A stretch of 21,057 nucleotides of DNA from Saccoglossus kowalevskii (GCF_000003605.2 NW_003122968.1:1868-22924); one strand, 5' to 3'. Shown: positions 1 to 11,656, numbered from the stretch's first letter. Program-made: numbers and translations. Notes: generated from the sequence alone by a model not told the origin.

Positions 1-208
1 TACATCTCATCCACCATATTGAATTTATGTAAATTTTTACCTTACATCTCACCCACCATATTGAATTTATGTAAATTTTTAACTTACATCTCATCACCAT
101 ATTGAATTTATGTAAATTTTTACCTTACATCTAATCACCAAAATTGGTTTAAGTTAATTGTTATACTACATCTCATCAACAATGTTAGATTTAAGTTTAA
201 CCTTATGT
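1..208. repeat. 42-bp tandem repeat, about five copies, cut by the window edge
   Basis: Units begin at 1, 43, 85, 126 and 167, each opening with TACATCT followed by CATC/CACC. Copies 1-3 are nearly identical (42, 42 and 41 bp). Copies 4 and 5 are diverged, which is usual at the edge of a tandem array. The array probably continues to the left of the window. No coding potential is seen. Confidence 0.9.
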
Positions 209-2525
209 CTTGTTTATCATATTGGATTGATATCAATTTGTCACATGTGTCTGTATGTTGACAAAATATAAAATTAAATGGCTGCCATCTTGGATTGAGT
301 CTCAAGAACATAAATATTTGCTGATGTGCTTGAACACAATTGTCTTTGTAGAAAGTTTGGACCTAATCAAAAAGTCAGAATTTGAGACTGTATATGTTAA
401 AATTGCTGAATTTTGTCAAACAAAATAGCTTATAGTCCGCTATTTTGAATAAAATCATGGTAGGACACAACGGACAATCACTCATATGATAAGCTCTGCT
501 CGACAAAGTCGACAGCGGAGGTAAAAAACTTAGTAACTGCAATTTAAGCAAAAATTACTAAACAATTTTTACATACAAAATGGCCATTGATCAACAAATT
601 TAGAAGAAATCCTGAAAAATAATGGATGTGCATTAAAACCAATAGATTTTATACTTCTGAGTACCTTGGAAATCATGCTTTACACAAAGGCCATTTTGGG
701 GGTCCACCAGTTCAATATTTTGAATCTGTTCAAGAACAAAAAATTTGGGAGACAATGTATACTGTCATACCAGTATATACAGTTGTAAACTATGTACCAA
801 GTTGGGATCTCTGAGAAAAGTTGTTTGAATCTCTGAGAAAATGCGATAGATAAACGAGCACATACAGAATCTCAAGTATATTTAGACTGTGTCCAGCAGG
901 AAACTAATAAGTTTTATTCATTGAGTACCGGTATATAAATGTTTTGAGTCTTTCCCAGTAAATCATGCTGCTCAATGTTACGCCTTGGTTTAATAAGTAC
1001 TTAAAATAATACACCCTTATGTTCAATCACAATACAGACTTACGTACCATCGCTGAAAATGAGAATATGACGTCACGGGCAATTTCAACGAATGTAAAGT
1101 GTTATGAGAAAAGGGCAAGAACTAACACCTCAGTAACCTTCTAAACTTTATCATATCATTTTATGAGTTCTCAGACGTATTAAATGGCACAATGTGCGTA
1201 AATCCTTTCAAACAGACGTGATATTAATGAAGACCACTTCACGCAAGATTACCTTGACGACTGACTTGCTGTTGTAATTTGTACAAGTTATACATCTAAA
1301 CCTTTTTTTTCAAACTGTGACGTCAGTCACCAATGGCAAATTGCATTTATCTCTGACAAACTAACCAACCTTCCTATACACTATTATTGATTGTTTCAAC
1401 CATCATTATATTCACTTTTCACTTGAGAATTGTATAGTCACTTAAAACTTCATATGGTTCGATGTATGATAACGCGCAGTATGATTAAAAAATAATCAAA
1501 ATGCAAAATTTCTAGAATACTGGAGCCATTATTTTTGTTCTGTCTGCCATATGACAGAACGTACATGTGATGTGCACATGGGATTTGGGAACATGAATTA
1601 TGTCTAGAGATATCTTTACCACAAAGTTATTGCAAAAAAGTGACGTGGGCGACAAAATAGAGTTTTGATGGATTAGGCAAAGATATATATTAAAGATCAT
1701 AAAGATATATAAACGTAGGAAATATCATACCTCATAGAAATGGAATCATTGGAATATATATCACAATTATTCATAATAATTCGCATTCTAAAGAAAAAAA
1801 AAACAATATTTTCATATCAATTACATAGTTAGAATAAAACATATTGTAGTTGAACCACTGATAAATCATAATTTTCCTTTTTTCCTTTGTAATTTGTTAT
1901 AATTTATTTATTTTCCAATCAAATAGACATAATTTCCCACCAGCTAAAAAAACTAGATCAATATTGTGGGGGAAATATGAAAAAAATATTATGGCAGATT
2001 TATGTATAAAAGCTGATAACAGCTCACTCTGCAAGGTACTGTACACGTATAGGTAGACTACCAGAACTAGAGAATAATACACAAAGCACACAGTGTTTGA
2101 AATTAGCAGTAACCCTTTCTACACTGGCTATCAATTCTTGTGTCAAAAATAGTAATCCAACTGGAAGAATTGTTTAAATAATTAAAAATATCTGTTTCTC
2201 TGATACATGTGTATACTAAAATAACAAAGAATGGGTTATTCTACACAAAGCAAGTTGTTTATTTCCTTGTTTTCACAATTGTGTGCATGGATTCAATTAC
2301 CAAAGCACTGATAGACTACCCAACATATTTGTAATTGGTATCCCACTCAGGTTCCCTAAAAAGAATGTTAATACTGCAGCCTGGCATAAACGTTTGAATG
2401 CTACAGCTAATGACTCCTACCATACCCATAACAAACCATGTGCAAAACTCAAACAATCTAACACATGACAAGTAAATTCTAATCATTACAAATTTCACTG
2501 TTGCCATCATATGATATAATCTAGA
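209..2525. other. AT-rich gene-free stretch
   Basis: No open frame here has plausible codon use together with splice sites; the open frames are 61-64 codons long and look like chance. The only structured content is two perfect TGACGTCA palindromes (1068, 1318), listed separately, and a TACCGGTATATAAA sequence near 926-939 that resembles a TATA region but has no gene attached. Confidence 0.6.
1068..1325. promoter_or_regulatory. pair of perfect CRE palindromes (TGACGTCA)
   Basis: TGACGTCA occurs at 1068-1075 and 1318-1325, 250 bp apart. This is the full consensus for CREB/ATF bZIP factors (established knowledge). By chance this octamer is expected less than once in a window this size. A third copy lies in the LTR at 20094. 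No transcript start can be tied to this pair, so regulatory function is inference. Confidence 0.35.
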
Positions 2526-2556
2526 CCCCCCCCCCTTCTCTCTCTCTCTTTTTTCT
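2526..2556. repeat. poly-C / (TC)n simple repeat
   Basis: Ten cytosines (2526-2535) are followed by TTC(TC)n and a T-run. This is simple-sequence DNA of low complexity. A similar run of eleven C lies at 6287-6297. Confidence 0.9.
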
Positions 2557-2917
2557 TCCTGCCCAATTTAAAGCAAAAATTGATAAAATAGCCCAACCAT
2601 TTTGGAATAGTATAGGATGGATACTTTTCTAAGGCAAACTTATTTCGGGTATTACCTTTGATGCCCCTGAGAATTTCAATGCCTTCTGAAAAAAAATCAA
2701 CACAGTGAATTTCTAACCATTGATAACACAACCAATGCAACCACCATAACATAAAAACATAACGCCAGTCCCCCTCCTTTCTCATCATACACTTTCCCCC
2801 AATAAAACATACCTTTCAATGATGAATCCTAATCGACTGTAACATCACACAGATATCATGCCACCTTAAAAACACATAATGTTTACATAACACAATACAG
2901 AGAACTTCTAGTGATTA

Positions 2918-2965
2918 TTTGTTTGCTTGTTTGTTTGTCTGTTTGTTTGTTTATTTATTTATTTG
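2918..2965. repeat. (TTTG)n grading into (TTTA)n microsatellite
   Basis: The tetranucleotide repeat TTTG, with single substitutions (GCTTG, GTCTG), changes to TTTA at about 2949 and ends near 2965. It is an ordinary imperfect microsatellite. Confidence 0.9.
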
Positions 2966-2969
2966 TTGC

Positions 2970-5040
2970 TACCCTTTTACATCAGGGACTCACTAATAAG
3001 TAATTAGGAGCTGCAATAAAATTATTGGGAAATGCACATAACTATACGACTGCCACCTTATAAAAAATAACTAAGATCCCCCTTACTCCCCCACATCAGT
3101 CAGCATAAACACAACAATGACTCCTGCCCATGCCAAGTCAGCAGTTGTCAACATACATCACATGATGACTCAGATGATAAGAAATGTGCTGACTAAGTCA
3201 TTTTTTTTTTTGTGATGTTTTTGATTACAACCAATCTGATCAATATTTAATTAACTTAGTCATGAATTTAATTGTATTGCCACAATGATGTATGATACTT
3301 AAATTATTCATGTGGTTAAAAATAGGATTGTACATTGTTGGAAATGTTGGCAATATCGACAGCATGTTTATGTGTGATGGTAGTTATTATTATTTAAAAA
3401 TCTCCTTACTCACGATGTTAAATAACAATATTTTTATGATTTCATTGCTATACTGCAAATGGATAATTAAGAGCAAAGATTATTGAGCGAGTGAAACTAT
3501 TTATGTGTTCTCTGAGTATTTAAATCTGATTGACAGCTGTCTACCTGTCATTTCACTAGATTTGATATCAAGACAGGATTATTTTCAAAGCTAACCAGGT
3601 CTAGAAGATTCTTATCACTGATTACTGTCGACACAAATGCTTATCACCTTCTAAATGACAAATATCCTAAGCTAAGCTGAAAAGAAAAAAAAATCACGCA
3701 AAATGCGATCAGTAAAATAATACGGGTAAAAAGAAAATTTACTGTTTTGAATTACTTGACATAATCTTCTGTACATGTAGATGGCTTTATTTTAACTGAA
3801 TTTTATTTTTGTTAACTGTAATTTACACCTGCATGTTGCTTGTCTTCATGTAAAATTCCTAGTTTTAAACATCCTATTTAATGTTTACTTCTAAAAAATT
3901 GTGCAATATGCCCCAAAAATTCCCCTAAATATGTCTCATGAATTTAAAGCAGTTAACAGTATGTAATTAATATGTTAATATAAAATCAATGTAAAACATG
4001 GAAGGAGGGGTGCTTTTTTACTGCAGCTTATTAGCATTAGTTGTACCCATCAGTAAAATAAATACCGAATTGTTGTACTGCATGTTCCTCTTTAAGACAT
4101 ATTCTGCATGAATAACAATCATTTTTTGTAGGAAAAAAAGGCTACAATCACTATGTTAATGAAGGCCACATAGGTGTAGCTTCATGTCAACACTGATACA
4201 AGTCTGTATTGGTAAATAGTTACACCACAATGTATCAAATCGACTATAGAGGGCACTGTTCAAGGTACTTATAAGTGGGAGCATGACCTCTAAGTACTGG
4301 ACTCTACCAATGAATGAATGGCTGCCAATCACCAAAACTGAAGTTGAATTGAAGTCTGGAAAAGGAACTCGCACAAGGAGCAAAGGGTTACTGAATGCTT
4401 TCATTTTAATATCACTGCAGATGCATTCAATATACAATTTAAGAGTTTTCAAGGAAACAAAAGAAATGAAACATAAACGGGATGTTGTTGTGGCACATTT
4501 GTGCCAACATCAATACAGTTGGAAACATAAGCATGGTAGCTTACCTCCAGGCTGTCATTGACATCAAGTGTTTACAGTCACAATAAAAAGTATACTACCA
4601 GCACATAGACACTAAGTGCTTCCCAAACATGGCTTGAATGAGACAATAACTCTACTAATAGCATTTGTCACCAATAAGAGAACTCACTAAAAATAGAATT
4701 GACGTAACCATGCAAAGAACTCAGTGTTCAGTGCATGAAATGAATCAAATGTTCACAGACGGTAAAAAGCTTTTCAGTTTCATATGCTTCATACATGTAT
4801 CAGCTTGTCAGTGATTTGTTACGAATTCCAAGTTAACTACCAAATGCAAAGACAATGAAAACTTATTTTAATACCACAATGATTATAAATACACCTATTG
4901 CTATTTTAGTTTTTGATTACAAATTGGTTTCTTTAAATCAAACAGCTTCATGCATGAGGAAATATTATGCTATTGGTCCACAACAATCGGTAGTTTAAAT
5001 TAATAGAAACCCAGGGTGTAGATGATTCAATGTATTGTAA
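2970..5040. other. AT-rich stretch without a supportable gene
   Basis: The longest open frames (plus 4283-4561, minus 4156-4452, under 100 codons each) overlap each other on opposite strands. Neither has a recognisable domain or good splice sites at its ends, so I do not call them. A cluster of AP-1/Maf-like motifs (3098-3200) is listed separately. Confidence 0.5.
3098..3200. promoter_or_regulatory. cluster of AP-1/Maf-like motifs
   Basis: Within 103 bp there are AGTCAGCA at 3098-3105 and 3136-3143, TGACTCA (AP-1 consensus) at 3166-3172, and TGCTGACT at 3187-3194. The last overlaps the perfect palindrome TGACTAAGTCA at 3190-3200. TGCTGAC is the Maf half-site and TGACTCA the AP-1 site (established knowledge). 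An 11-base T-run follows. Enhancer function is inferred only from clustering. Confidence 0.3.
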
Positions 5041-5218
5041 AATACTTTATTTTTAATAGCTGGATTTAATTTTCGCTGTATAGACTTTTTTGGTGATTTG
5101 TATGGAATTTATTTTCACTGATTTTTGACAAGTTGAATGTAAAATATAGGAAAAAAGGTATATTCGCTGGATTTTATTTTTACTGAATCATTCCTTCAGC
5201 GAAAATAGCAAAAAGTAT
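5041..5218. mobile_element. short fold-back (MITE-like) element, about 178 bp
   Basis: Both ends read AATACTTT into the element (5041 on plus; reverse complement from 5218). ATTTTCGCTG at 5069-5078 has a perfect inverted partner at 5197-5206. Inside are three related direct copies: 5059-5078 (GCTGGATTTAATTTTCGCTG), 5102-5120 and 5166-5185. A weaker relative lies at about 3795. The size and A+T content fit a small non-autonomous transposon. No clear target-site duplication is seen, so the boundaries are tentative. Confidence 0.35.
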
Positions 5219-7811
5219 TCCACAATATCAGTATTTTGTTATGTGCCAAACACACAGACAGTGCAACATACACGCAGGTCCCCAGTTCATATAAACGAAT
5301 GCAAAACAAACAATCAAACCCCAGATACTCTTCCTCACATCAGTCATTCTATCATAAAATATAATGTCTATGGAATGCATACATAGCGACCACGAGTTCA
5401 AATTTTGTGTACAAATAAACATACTTTATATACATTTTGAACACATATGTTGTTCTGGAAAAGAAAACCAGAAGCAAGGCCCCAAAATATCGTTGCAACC
5501 TTATTTCCCATAGGGGATGAAGAACACAAACTGCAGTAGTAATATGTTATCCTGCATAATAAAGAACCCATATTGAGTGCACACAGTAGCAATGACCCTT
5601 GACCTTTGACCTTTTGATCCAAAATTAATAAAGCAATTATAGAAAAATACATAAAAATTTGCAAAATACTGCACAAAAACTCATTGATGCATCTTTATTA
5701 CAGATGTAATATCTTTCAATTTCAGGTTACATTCTATCTTACACTAGGGATGCATACATATGGCACTTTTCAATACAAAAGGCAGTTCCCAATTTCGACT
5801 TGTAAAACTAATAACATAGCCATACGTACCTCACACCAATATAATATATAATCAGAAGTATTGGGAAAACAATTACCATATTTTTTCTATTAGAAGCTCA
5901 TATAACACACGTAAACCAAAAATGACATTTACTGTATACTGGATTATTAAATATGAATTATTATGACCAGGCACATCTCTGACATACACATAATGCATGC
6001 ATGTGACTTCCTGAGAGAACAAAATTATATGAATCAATATTAAAAGTAATATTTATCAGATTATCAAATTTCACTGAAAACTCCTTAAGATTGAGACACT
6101 AAGGGCTTATACCTGGAATTATGATGATGTGAACACAGCATATATGCATCAAGTTACATCAAAAATCAACATATGGTTCTTTAGATGTCAGTGGAACAGA
6201 CACACACATACAGACGAACTGACTGCAAAACTCCTGTTTTGTGATTCACACACAAGAATCAACAATCCGTCTGGATATCGGTAGAACCCCCCCCCCCTAA
6301 TTTGAATTTGCCTCTCAAAATTAAAACAGAATTTTGAAGGCAGTGTTACATCACCTCAAATGATTTCTCATAAAACATACATCTAAAATTATCAACTCAG
6401 AAATGCATTTTAATTTCCTCAAGGCATTTACCAGCAAGTAATTCTTGCAATCACTCTTAAGTGAAATTTACAGCTTATTATCAACGGAAACATGTTACTT
6501 TTTCATGAGTAAGGCGGTGCATTACCTCAATAGATTTTATACTACTACTGTACTATTCTATGCACTAGTTTACAATTAATTCCAGAATGTAAATTTTATA
6601 CAAGTTTTCATCCTGGTATACAAATAACACTGTAATATACTAGTCATTTATGTTATCCGTTACAAGCTTGCAGCAGGTGATGTACTTATTAAGTTCTAAA
6701 ACTCTAATGTACATATATTTACACACTCCTAAAAATTACTTGTAATTGAACAAATATATTACAAAATATAAATAAATGGATTTACTTGTATTACGTGCGG
6801 GATAATTTAAATTTTTTTTTCAATTAAGAGTAAAAAGTACTGCACAAGGAGATATAGGTTTTTTACTATTCAATTTATTACGGTTGTGAAAGTGATTTAT
6901 AACAATAATATATTGGATTAATTTTTTTTCTAGATTATAATGCAGCTGTGCTTAGCAACAAGATTTTCATAATATGTATGTGACAGCCAAAATAAGCAAA
7001 AAACCTAATAAATATTGAAAATACAGAATTGTTCGTGGTTTTTAGTTTGCACAGCTATTCAGAATCAGCTATGTATGCATGACCTTTTCTGAAGGTCAAC
7101 CATTCTTATCCTGGATGATGAAGTATTCTAAGCTATACTAGATTGAGTGTTTTATTTTATTACTTAATGTTTCCTCCGTAAAAACAAATATATATTTAAT
7201 TTACAGGAAATGTTCTCATACCTGGTTGTCTACATGAGAACGATTTCCGTAACAAAGTAAATTTTTAACAAAAGTACAAAGTAAATTTTTAAATCGTTGC
7301 CGCTACAAATGGTTGTGTTTTATAATTTGTGGACAAAATTTCACAAGTCTTTAAATAAGGACTACAGCAAAATCATCAACTACAATATTTTGTGATGAAA
7401 ATAAAGAGGTTTGCGATATAATACATATGTCTGTCGCTTTATTGAGGAAAACCCTGCCATAAGAGAATCATGCAGAATTTAACAGAAACTAGATTCTTCA
7501 ATGCAGTAATAAGTGCTAATGGCAATAAGTGTTCTAAGGCTCTATGCATACCAAACCAGATTGAAGGTGGGGTGGTATTTCTGAAGTGTCTAATTCTGTA
7601 CTTCTACTGTACAATCCATACACTGAAGCAATTTGGTTAAACAGTCTTATACTTTCCTTGTTATAAAAAGAAGCATTACAAATGTAATTTATGGTAGGGT
7701 TACAATGCTCGTTTGATGTATTACATTATAGAAATCACAAATTTCGAACATGCTGACTCCACTTGAAAGATTTCATTGGATTAGAATAACGCAATGCCAG
7801 TACGATACAGG
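5219..7811. other. AT-rich gene-free stretch
   Basis: Nothing coding is supported. Visible items are a run of eleven C (6287-6297), a short hairpin TGACCTT/AAGGTCA with a 5-base loop (7080-7098), and two direct copies of ACAAAGTAAATTTTTAA near 7253 and 7276. The minus-strand open frame 5398-5676 is rich in aromatic, cysteine and isoleucine codons, as expected for AT-rich noise. Confidence 0.55.
5593..5612 (-). promoter_or_regulatory. triple DR1 nuclear-receptor half-sites
   Basis: The plus strand reads TGACCC-T-TGACCT-T-TGACCT. On the minus strand this is AGGTCA-A-AGGTCA-A-GGGTCA, three half-sites at exact 1-bp spacing. DR1 is the binding architecture of HNF4, RXR and COUP-TF type receptors (established knowledge). 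A further match to the core, AGGTCAAAGTTCA, lies far away at 19932-19944. No nearby gene is identified. Confidence 0.4.
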
Positions 7812-7865
7812 GCCAGTATATCAATCGAACGATGCATTGCCAGTATGGTGATCGAATGATGCATT
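7812..7865. repeat. two tandem 27-bp units
   Basis: GCCAGTAT..ATCGAA.GATGCATT occurs at 7812-7838 and again directly at 7839-7865, with four differences. A partial related stretch (GCCAGTACGATACAGG) precedes it at about 7797. This is a small local duplication. Confidence 0.8.
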
Positions 7866-8934
7866 TTTCTATATATAAAATTCCATAGATACGAACATTT
7901 TATAAAATTTTGCCTTGAAAATGTGTACCTTCTCAACTCTGGGTTTTGGATCTGTATATTTGTATCTGTTATTACATGATGATATAGCAAAGCGGCGTTT
8001 CACTAGAAAAAGTTACGTTGACACAAGTTGTGGCCAATAAATAAAAGGAACTAATGATCTTGAATTCACACCAGCAATTTTTAATAATATACATACATGT
8101 AAACTTGTTGCAACATGGAGCTAATCTCTTGTTAGCTCATGTTGGAAACGATCTGCATATTTTGAGTTTAACAAGGAACACAGGTCAATATAACAGCGAA
8201 AAATACCTAAAAATTTGCCTACTTTGTATAAGATAACTGTTGGTTGTGGCACTCAAAATCATTTTAGGATGCCAATGCAATTTTCAACCTTTGCAAATTG
8301 TCACTGGTGTTGTGTTCGCCATATCTAAGTCCTTTTATTGCTAACATAGCATGTTTTAATCTGTTTTTTTCTTACGTTGGCGTAATTGGACACAAAAAAG
8401 CGATGTGAACACGGTGTTACATAATACTAAGTTAATCTGTCTTAAAAATGTTTACTCAATTATTGAATTATTTACAGTTAATAAGTTATATAATATTTAA
8501 CAAATGTAAATAATATTAATTATAAAATAAATCATACATGTATTAACTGTGATAAAAGAACTGATGACAGCTAATAATTTACCCTAATTAATAATCTCAT
8601 TACACTATATCAATAATCACTATTCAAATAAATATTATTTATTAATAAGGTCCTATCTGAATACAGACCTAGCACACAAGACACTAATTGCAAAATCTCT
8701 TTGAAATTATTGCCGGAAGCTGGGTATATCGATCCACAGGCCATTGTTGACTAATTCCGTTGTGTAAACACATGGTTCTGAGTGAAAACTGACACCAAGC
8801 AATGATATGGAGGTCACCAAAACGATTTGTATATATTTGAAACGTAACGGTATCTGATAAAATACTAGTACGTCAACGAATATCAAAAATAGCGATTCAG
8901 TGACGTATTCGGGTCTGGCATAATAAATCACTTG
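7866..8934. other. AT-rich stretch, nothing assigned
   Basis: This is AT-rich DNA with two TACATGTA octamers (8094-8101, 8535-8542). The minus-strand open frame at 8707-8931 ends in a stretch that could pass as coding but lacks convincing splice sites, so it is not called. Confidence 0.5.
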
Positions 8935-9540
8935 TTTGGCGTGACGGGGTCGGTTCGTGACGGCGACGGGGTGTGCGACTTAGATTTCCGTGGGAACATA
9001 GAGACTTAGCGACAGTGAACGATTGTAAATTCACAAACCCACGGGTTCAAATACCCTTGAAGGCCACGCGGTTTTCATTCCATACTCTGAATATTTCAAC
9101 TTACGGGGATGTAAACACTATTATTTGTGTTGTTTTCGAAATCAATGACACGATAAAAACACGATGACCTCAGACACTCCGGTTGTAAACACATCCGTCG
9201 ATTCCTCCCTTCGTTGGTCAGTTTGTCGATATAAACCCTGTCGGTTACGGTCGAGAAACTACCCGTACCGTCCATTTCTAAAAAGTGATAAATATTCTTT
9301 GCAAATGAGAACATTTTGACGTACCTTGTATCAGCTGTGAGTCTCCAACGCGCTGGCCGATCTTCACAGAGTCTTCTCTCACTCGACGGGTCAGGGGTCA
9401 CGAAGGAAATGCTTTGTTGGTTTGTTGAGCAGAATGTCCCCGACCCGAATTAAACGTCACAGAGTCGACGCTACATTTGAATACTTTTAAAAATGCTCGA
9501 TGCCAAACGCGAATATTTTTTTATCCTGGGTGAGTTTTTA
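8935..9540 (-). promoter_or_regulatory. CpG-dense island, probable promoter with a minus-strand first exon
   Basis: CpG dinucleotides run at roughly 3-9 per 60-70 bases here, against about one or none in the flanking DNA. On the minus strand a strong splice donor AAG|GTACGT falls at 9325/9324, preceded by a GC-richer stretch back to about 9400. This fits a 5' UTR or short first coding exon of a gene running leftward. The minus frame 9096-9401 is open through this donor, but its only M codons lie downstream of it. I could not find the next exon. A CAGAGGGCGCT sequence (9643-9653), resembling the CTCF core, sits just outside. Confidence 0.4.
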
Positions 9541-11247
9541 CCACCAACAGCGAATATTTCGCAAGCAAAGATAAGATGAATCACCACATTAAAATAGCCA
9601 AATTTACTTCTGACGCAATGGACAATTTGTTATACTCGCCTACAGAGGGCGCTCTCGATACGACTTTGCTCAGGTGTCGCAATCATTTCCTGTGGTTTAT
9701 CCACGTACCGCATAGTTTTTGAAATATTTGTAATTGCATGGTTTTATTAAGTACGGCAAGCAGTTAAAGCTATTTATGCGACATGTGCAGGGTTTTTAAA
9801 AAGAAATTGTGTTGCTTGCGATCATTCGTTATCGTTTCAATTTTATTTGTTTTAACAAATTATTATGAAAAAAAAACACAGATCAGATCATTAAATATTC
9901 GTCCAGGCTGAGACCACGGAGACATTGTTTTCAATTTCGCTGAAAAGGAGTATTTTGTACAAAAGTTCGCATGACCACAAAAAAAAAACGTTTTAACAAA
10001 ATGACAGAACATATACAAAACAGGTTCTGCCTTCAATCATAAATTGGGGTGGGGTCGCTTTTGAATTTCAAGTGTGAATGGTAAATGCAATTTTGGTTGG
10101 TAGCAGTGTCAGGTCTGTGGCCAATTCCAGAAAAAAACTTATTTGAGGAGTTATCCTCCCCCTTTATAACAAAATTAAATACAACCTTTTTGTTTCGTAA
10201 TATTCGCAGAGTATAAACATGGTGGTTTTGGTTGGCGAAAATAATGTCAGAGGTCTTTTTCAGGTATTTTTCCATGGCAACCGTTTTAAATTGTGTGAAA
10301 CAGCCATTTTTCTCAACTATAAAGCTAAAAGAAATAATTTGTTATCAAAATAGTCAAGACTATCGATACATTAATTTGCATATTTATTAATTACCACGAA
10401 GTATCCCATTCCCCATCCAAAAAAGTATAAAACAAACACTAGCTCTTAATTTACAGGATATACATCTAGTCCAACAGAAAAAAAGGTGTGAAATAAAAAT
10501 AATGACCAGATTTGACACCCATGGCGACAACCTGTTAAATACCTATCTATCCGCATGCAGTACACCCAAACGCCCATAGTATATGTGTAAATATTATGTG
10601 TATAATGCTCAAGGGGGTAAGCCTGAGAATCAAATAATGCACTATAATAATAACTACAAGTGTTAGCACAATAATTGAACTTCTTGACAATTTTATTCAT
10701 TTTCGAAAAGCCCTATTTTGTTCTAAAATGTATATTTTTGAAATTTTTCACTTGAAAAATTAGGAAGTGTGTACTGTCTATCAAATTTAACACTTCGTTA
10801 TATTTAGGCAAATACTGTGTATAGATTTCAGATTTTTTCAATAACTTCCTTATTTTGTTCATTTCAGACACATCTGAGACAAATTATATTATATTTAGAA
10901 TTTTCTTAATGAGCGGAGGAAAATGCTAATTCACATAATAAACAAGTAAATGCCATTCATTACATGTTTTCTGCTCAAATGGCAATACAAAACATTAGAA
11001 TGAGTGGATAAGCGTTCTATGAATATTCATATGTACAGTCTGATGCAGGGTATTATACACTGTTGAATCATGTAATTATGTATGCAAATGCATAAATTAG
11101 GTCATTAAAACAACATATTCTTATTTTAGGTAATTTAAACCCACTTTTCGTGTGTTTTATATGTAATATGAAATAAAAAAAATGTACACACATGTCTGTT
11201 TCCTTTGAGTACCCTTTTAATGCAAGGCCTTAGGAAGCAAAAATTAG
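9541..11247. other. AT-rich stretch without a supportable gene
   Basis: Several A- and T-runs and short chance open frames (10033-10275 and 10446-10700 on minus) lie here. None has domain character or splice context. CAGAGGGCGCT at 9643-9653 is the only notable short motif. Confidence 0.55.
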
Positions 11248-11362
11248 TTGGTCCGGCCATACATCGATAGCCGTAGTCCCGAGGCGTATTATGACGTGGA
11301 CCGAAGGACCACGTCTGCTAGCGGGGCGTCTACCCGGTATGGCCGGTACGGTTCCTACGGCC
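11248..11362 (+). other. GC-rich island: candidate exon or structured element
   Basis: About 115 bp of GC-rich sequence stands out sharply from AT-rich flanks. One plus frame is open with GC-ending codons and reads as a basic, Ser/Tyr/Gly-rich stretch including RSPEAYYDVDRR and RYGRYGSYG. It is preceded by AAAAATTAG (weak acceptor) and followed by CTA|GTAATG (weak donor). The same bases also hold three inverted repeats: CCGGCCATAC 11253-11262 with 11337-11346; GCCGTAG 11270-11276 with 11355-11361; GACGTGG 11293-11299 with 11309-11315. The first two cross each other, and the third is nested inside both. It could be a short coding exon, a fossil exon or a transposon piece. No family is recognised. 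Confidence 0.35.
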
Positions 11363-11626
11363 TAGTAATGATTAGAGGCAGACTATTGTCCCAGTCGGCA
11401 CTTGTTACAAGACACAAAATATGCAAATTCTGAACAAGCTAAGACACCCTAATTAGAAGAAGTATCGTTTCATCTCAATTTCGCCTTAATTCTTTTTTAT
11501 TTGAATACGAAATGTATTTTTTAAATGGATACAATAAAAGATTTGATGTTATACTCCCATATCGGGGGGGGCACTATTATTGGAAATCAGGTTAACCGTG
11601 TAGTGCGCCGTCAATCGTCTAGGACG

Positions 11627-11656
11627 GGTTCGATGTTGAGTTAACGGACTCAACAT
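11627..11656 (+). other. 9-bp stem hairpin next to a B-box-like sequence
   Basis: ATGTTGAGT (11633-11641) and ACTCAACAT (11648-11656) form a perfect 9-bp stem with a 6-base loop. GGTTCGATG at 11627-11635 matches the start of the RNA polymerase III B box (GGTTCGANNCC), and the sequence around it (GACGGGTTCGA) looks like a tRNA T-arm. No convincing A box or acceptor stem is found, so a decayed tRNA-derived SINE is only a possibility. It is not a functional tRNA gene. Confidence 0.25.

Noticed and set aside
2283-2468. 61-codon plus frame with a faint transposase/THAP-like look
   Set aside because: It lacks the zinc-binding Cys/His set and has no extension on either side.
4156-4561. opposing open frames of 92-98 codons
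   Set aside because: They overlap on opposite strands, have no domain, and have weak or no splice sites.
9096-9401. 101-codon minus frame through the CpG island as a single-exon gene
   Set aside because: It reads across a strong donor into AT-rich DNA and has no ATG at its start; more likely an exon end followed by intron.
11627-11656. tRNA gene
   Set aside because: Only a B-box-like stretch is present; no acceptor stem, anticodon arm or convincing A box.
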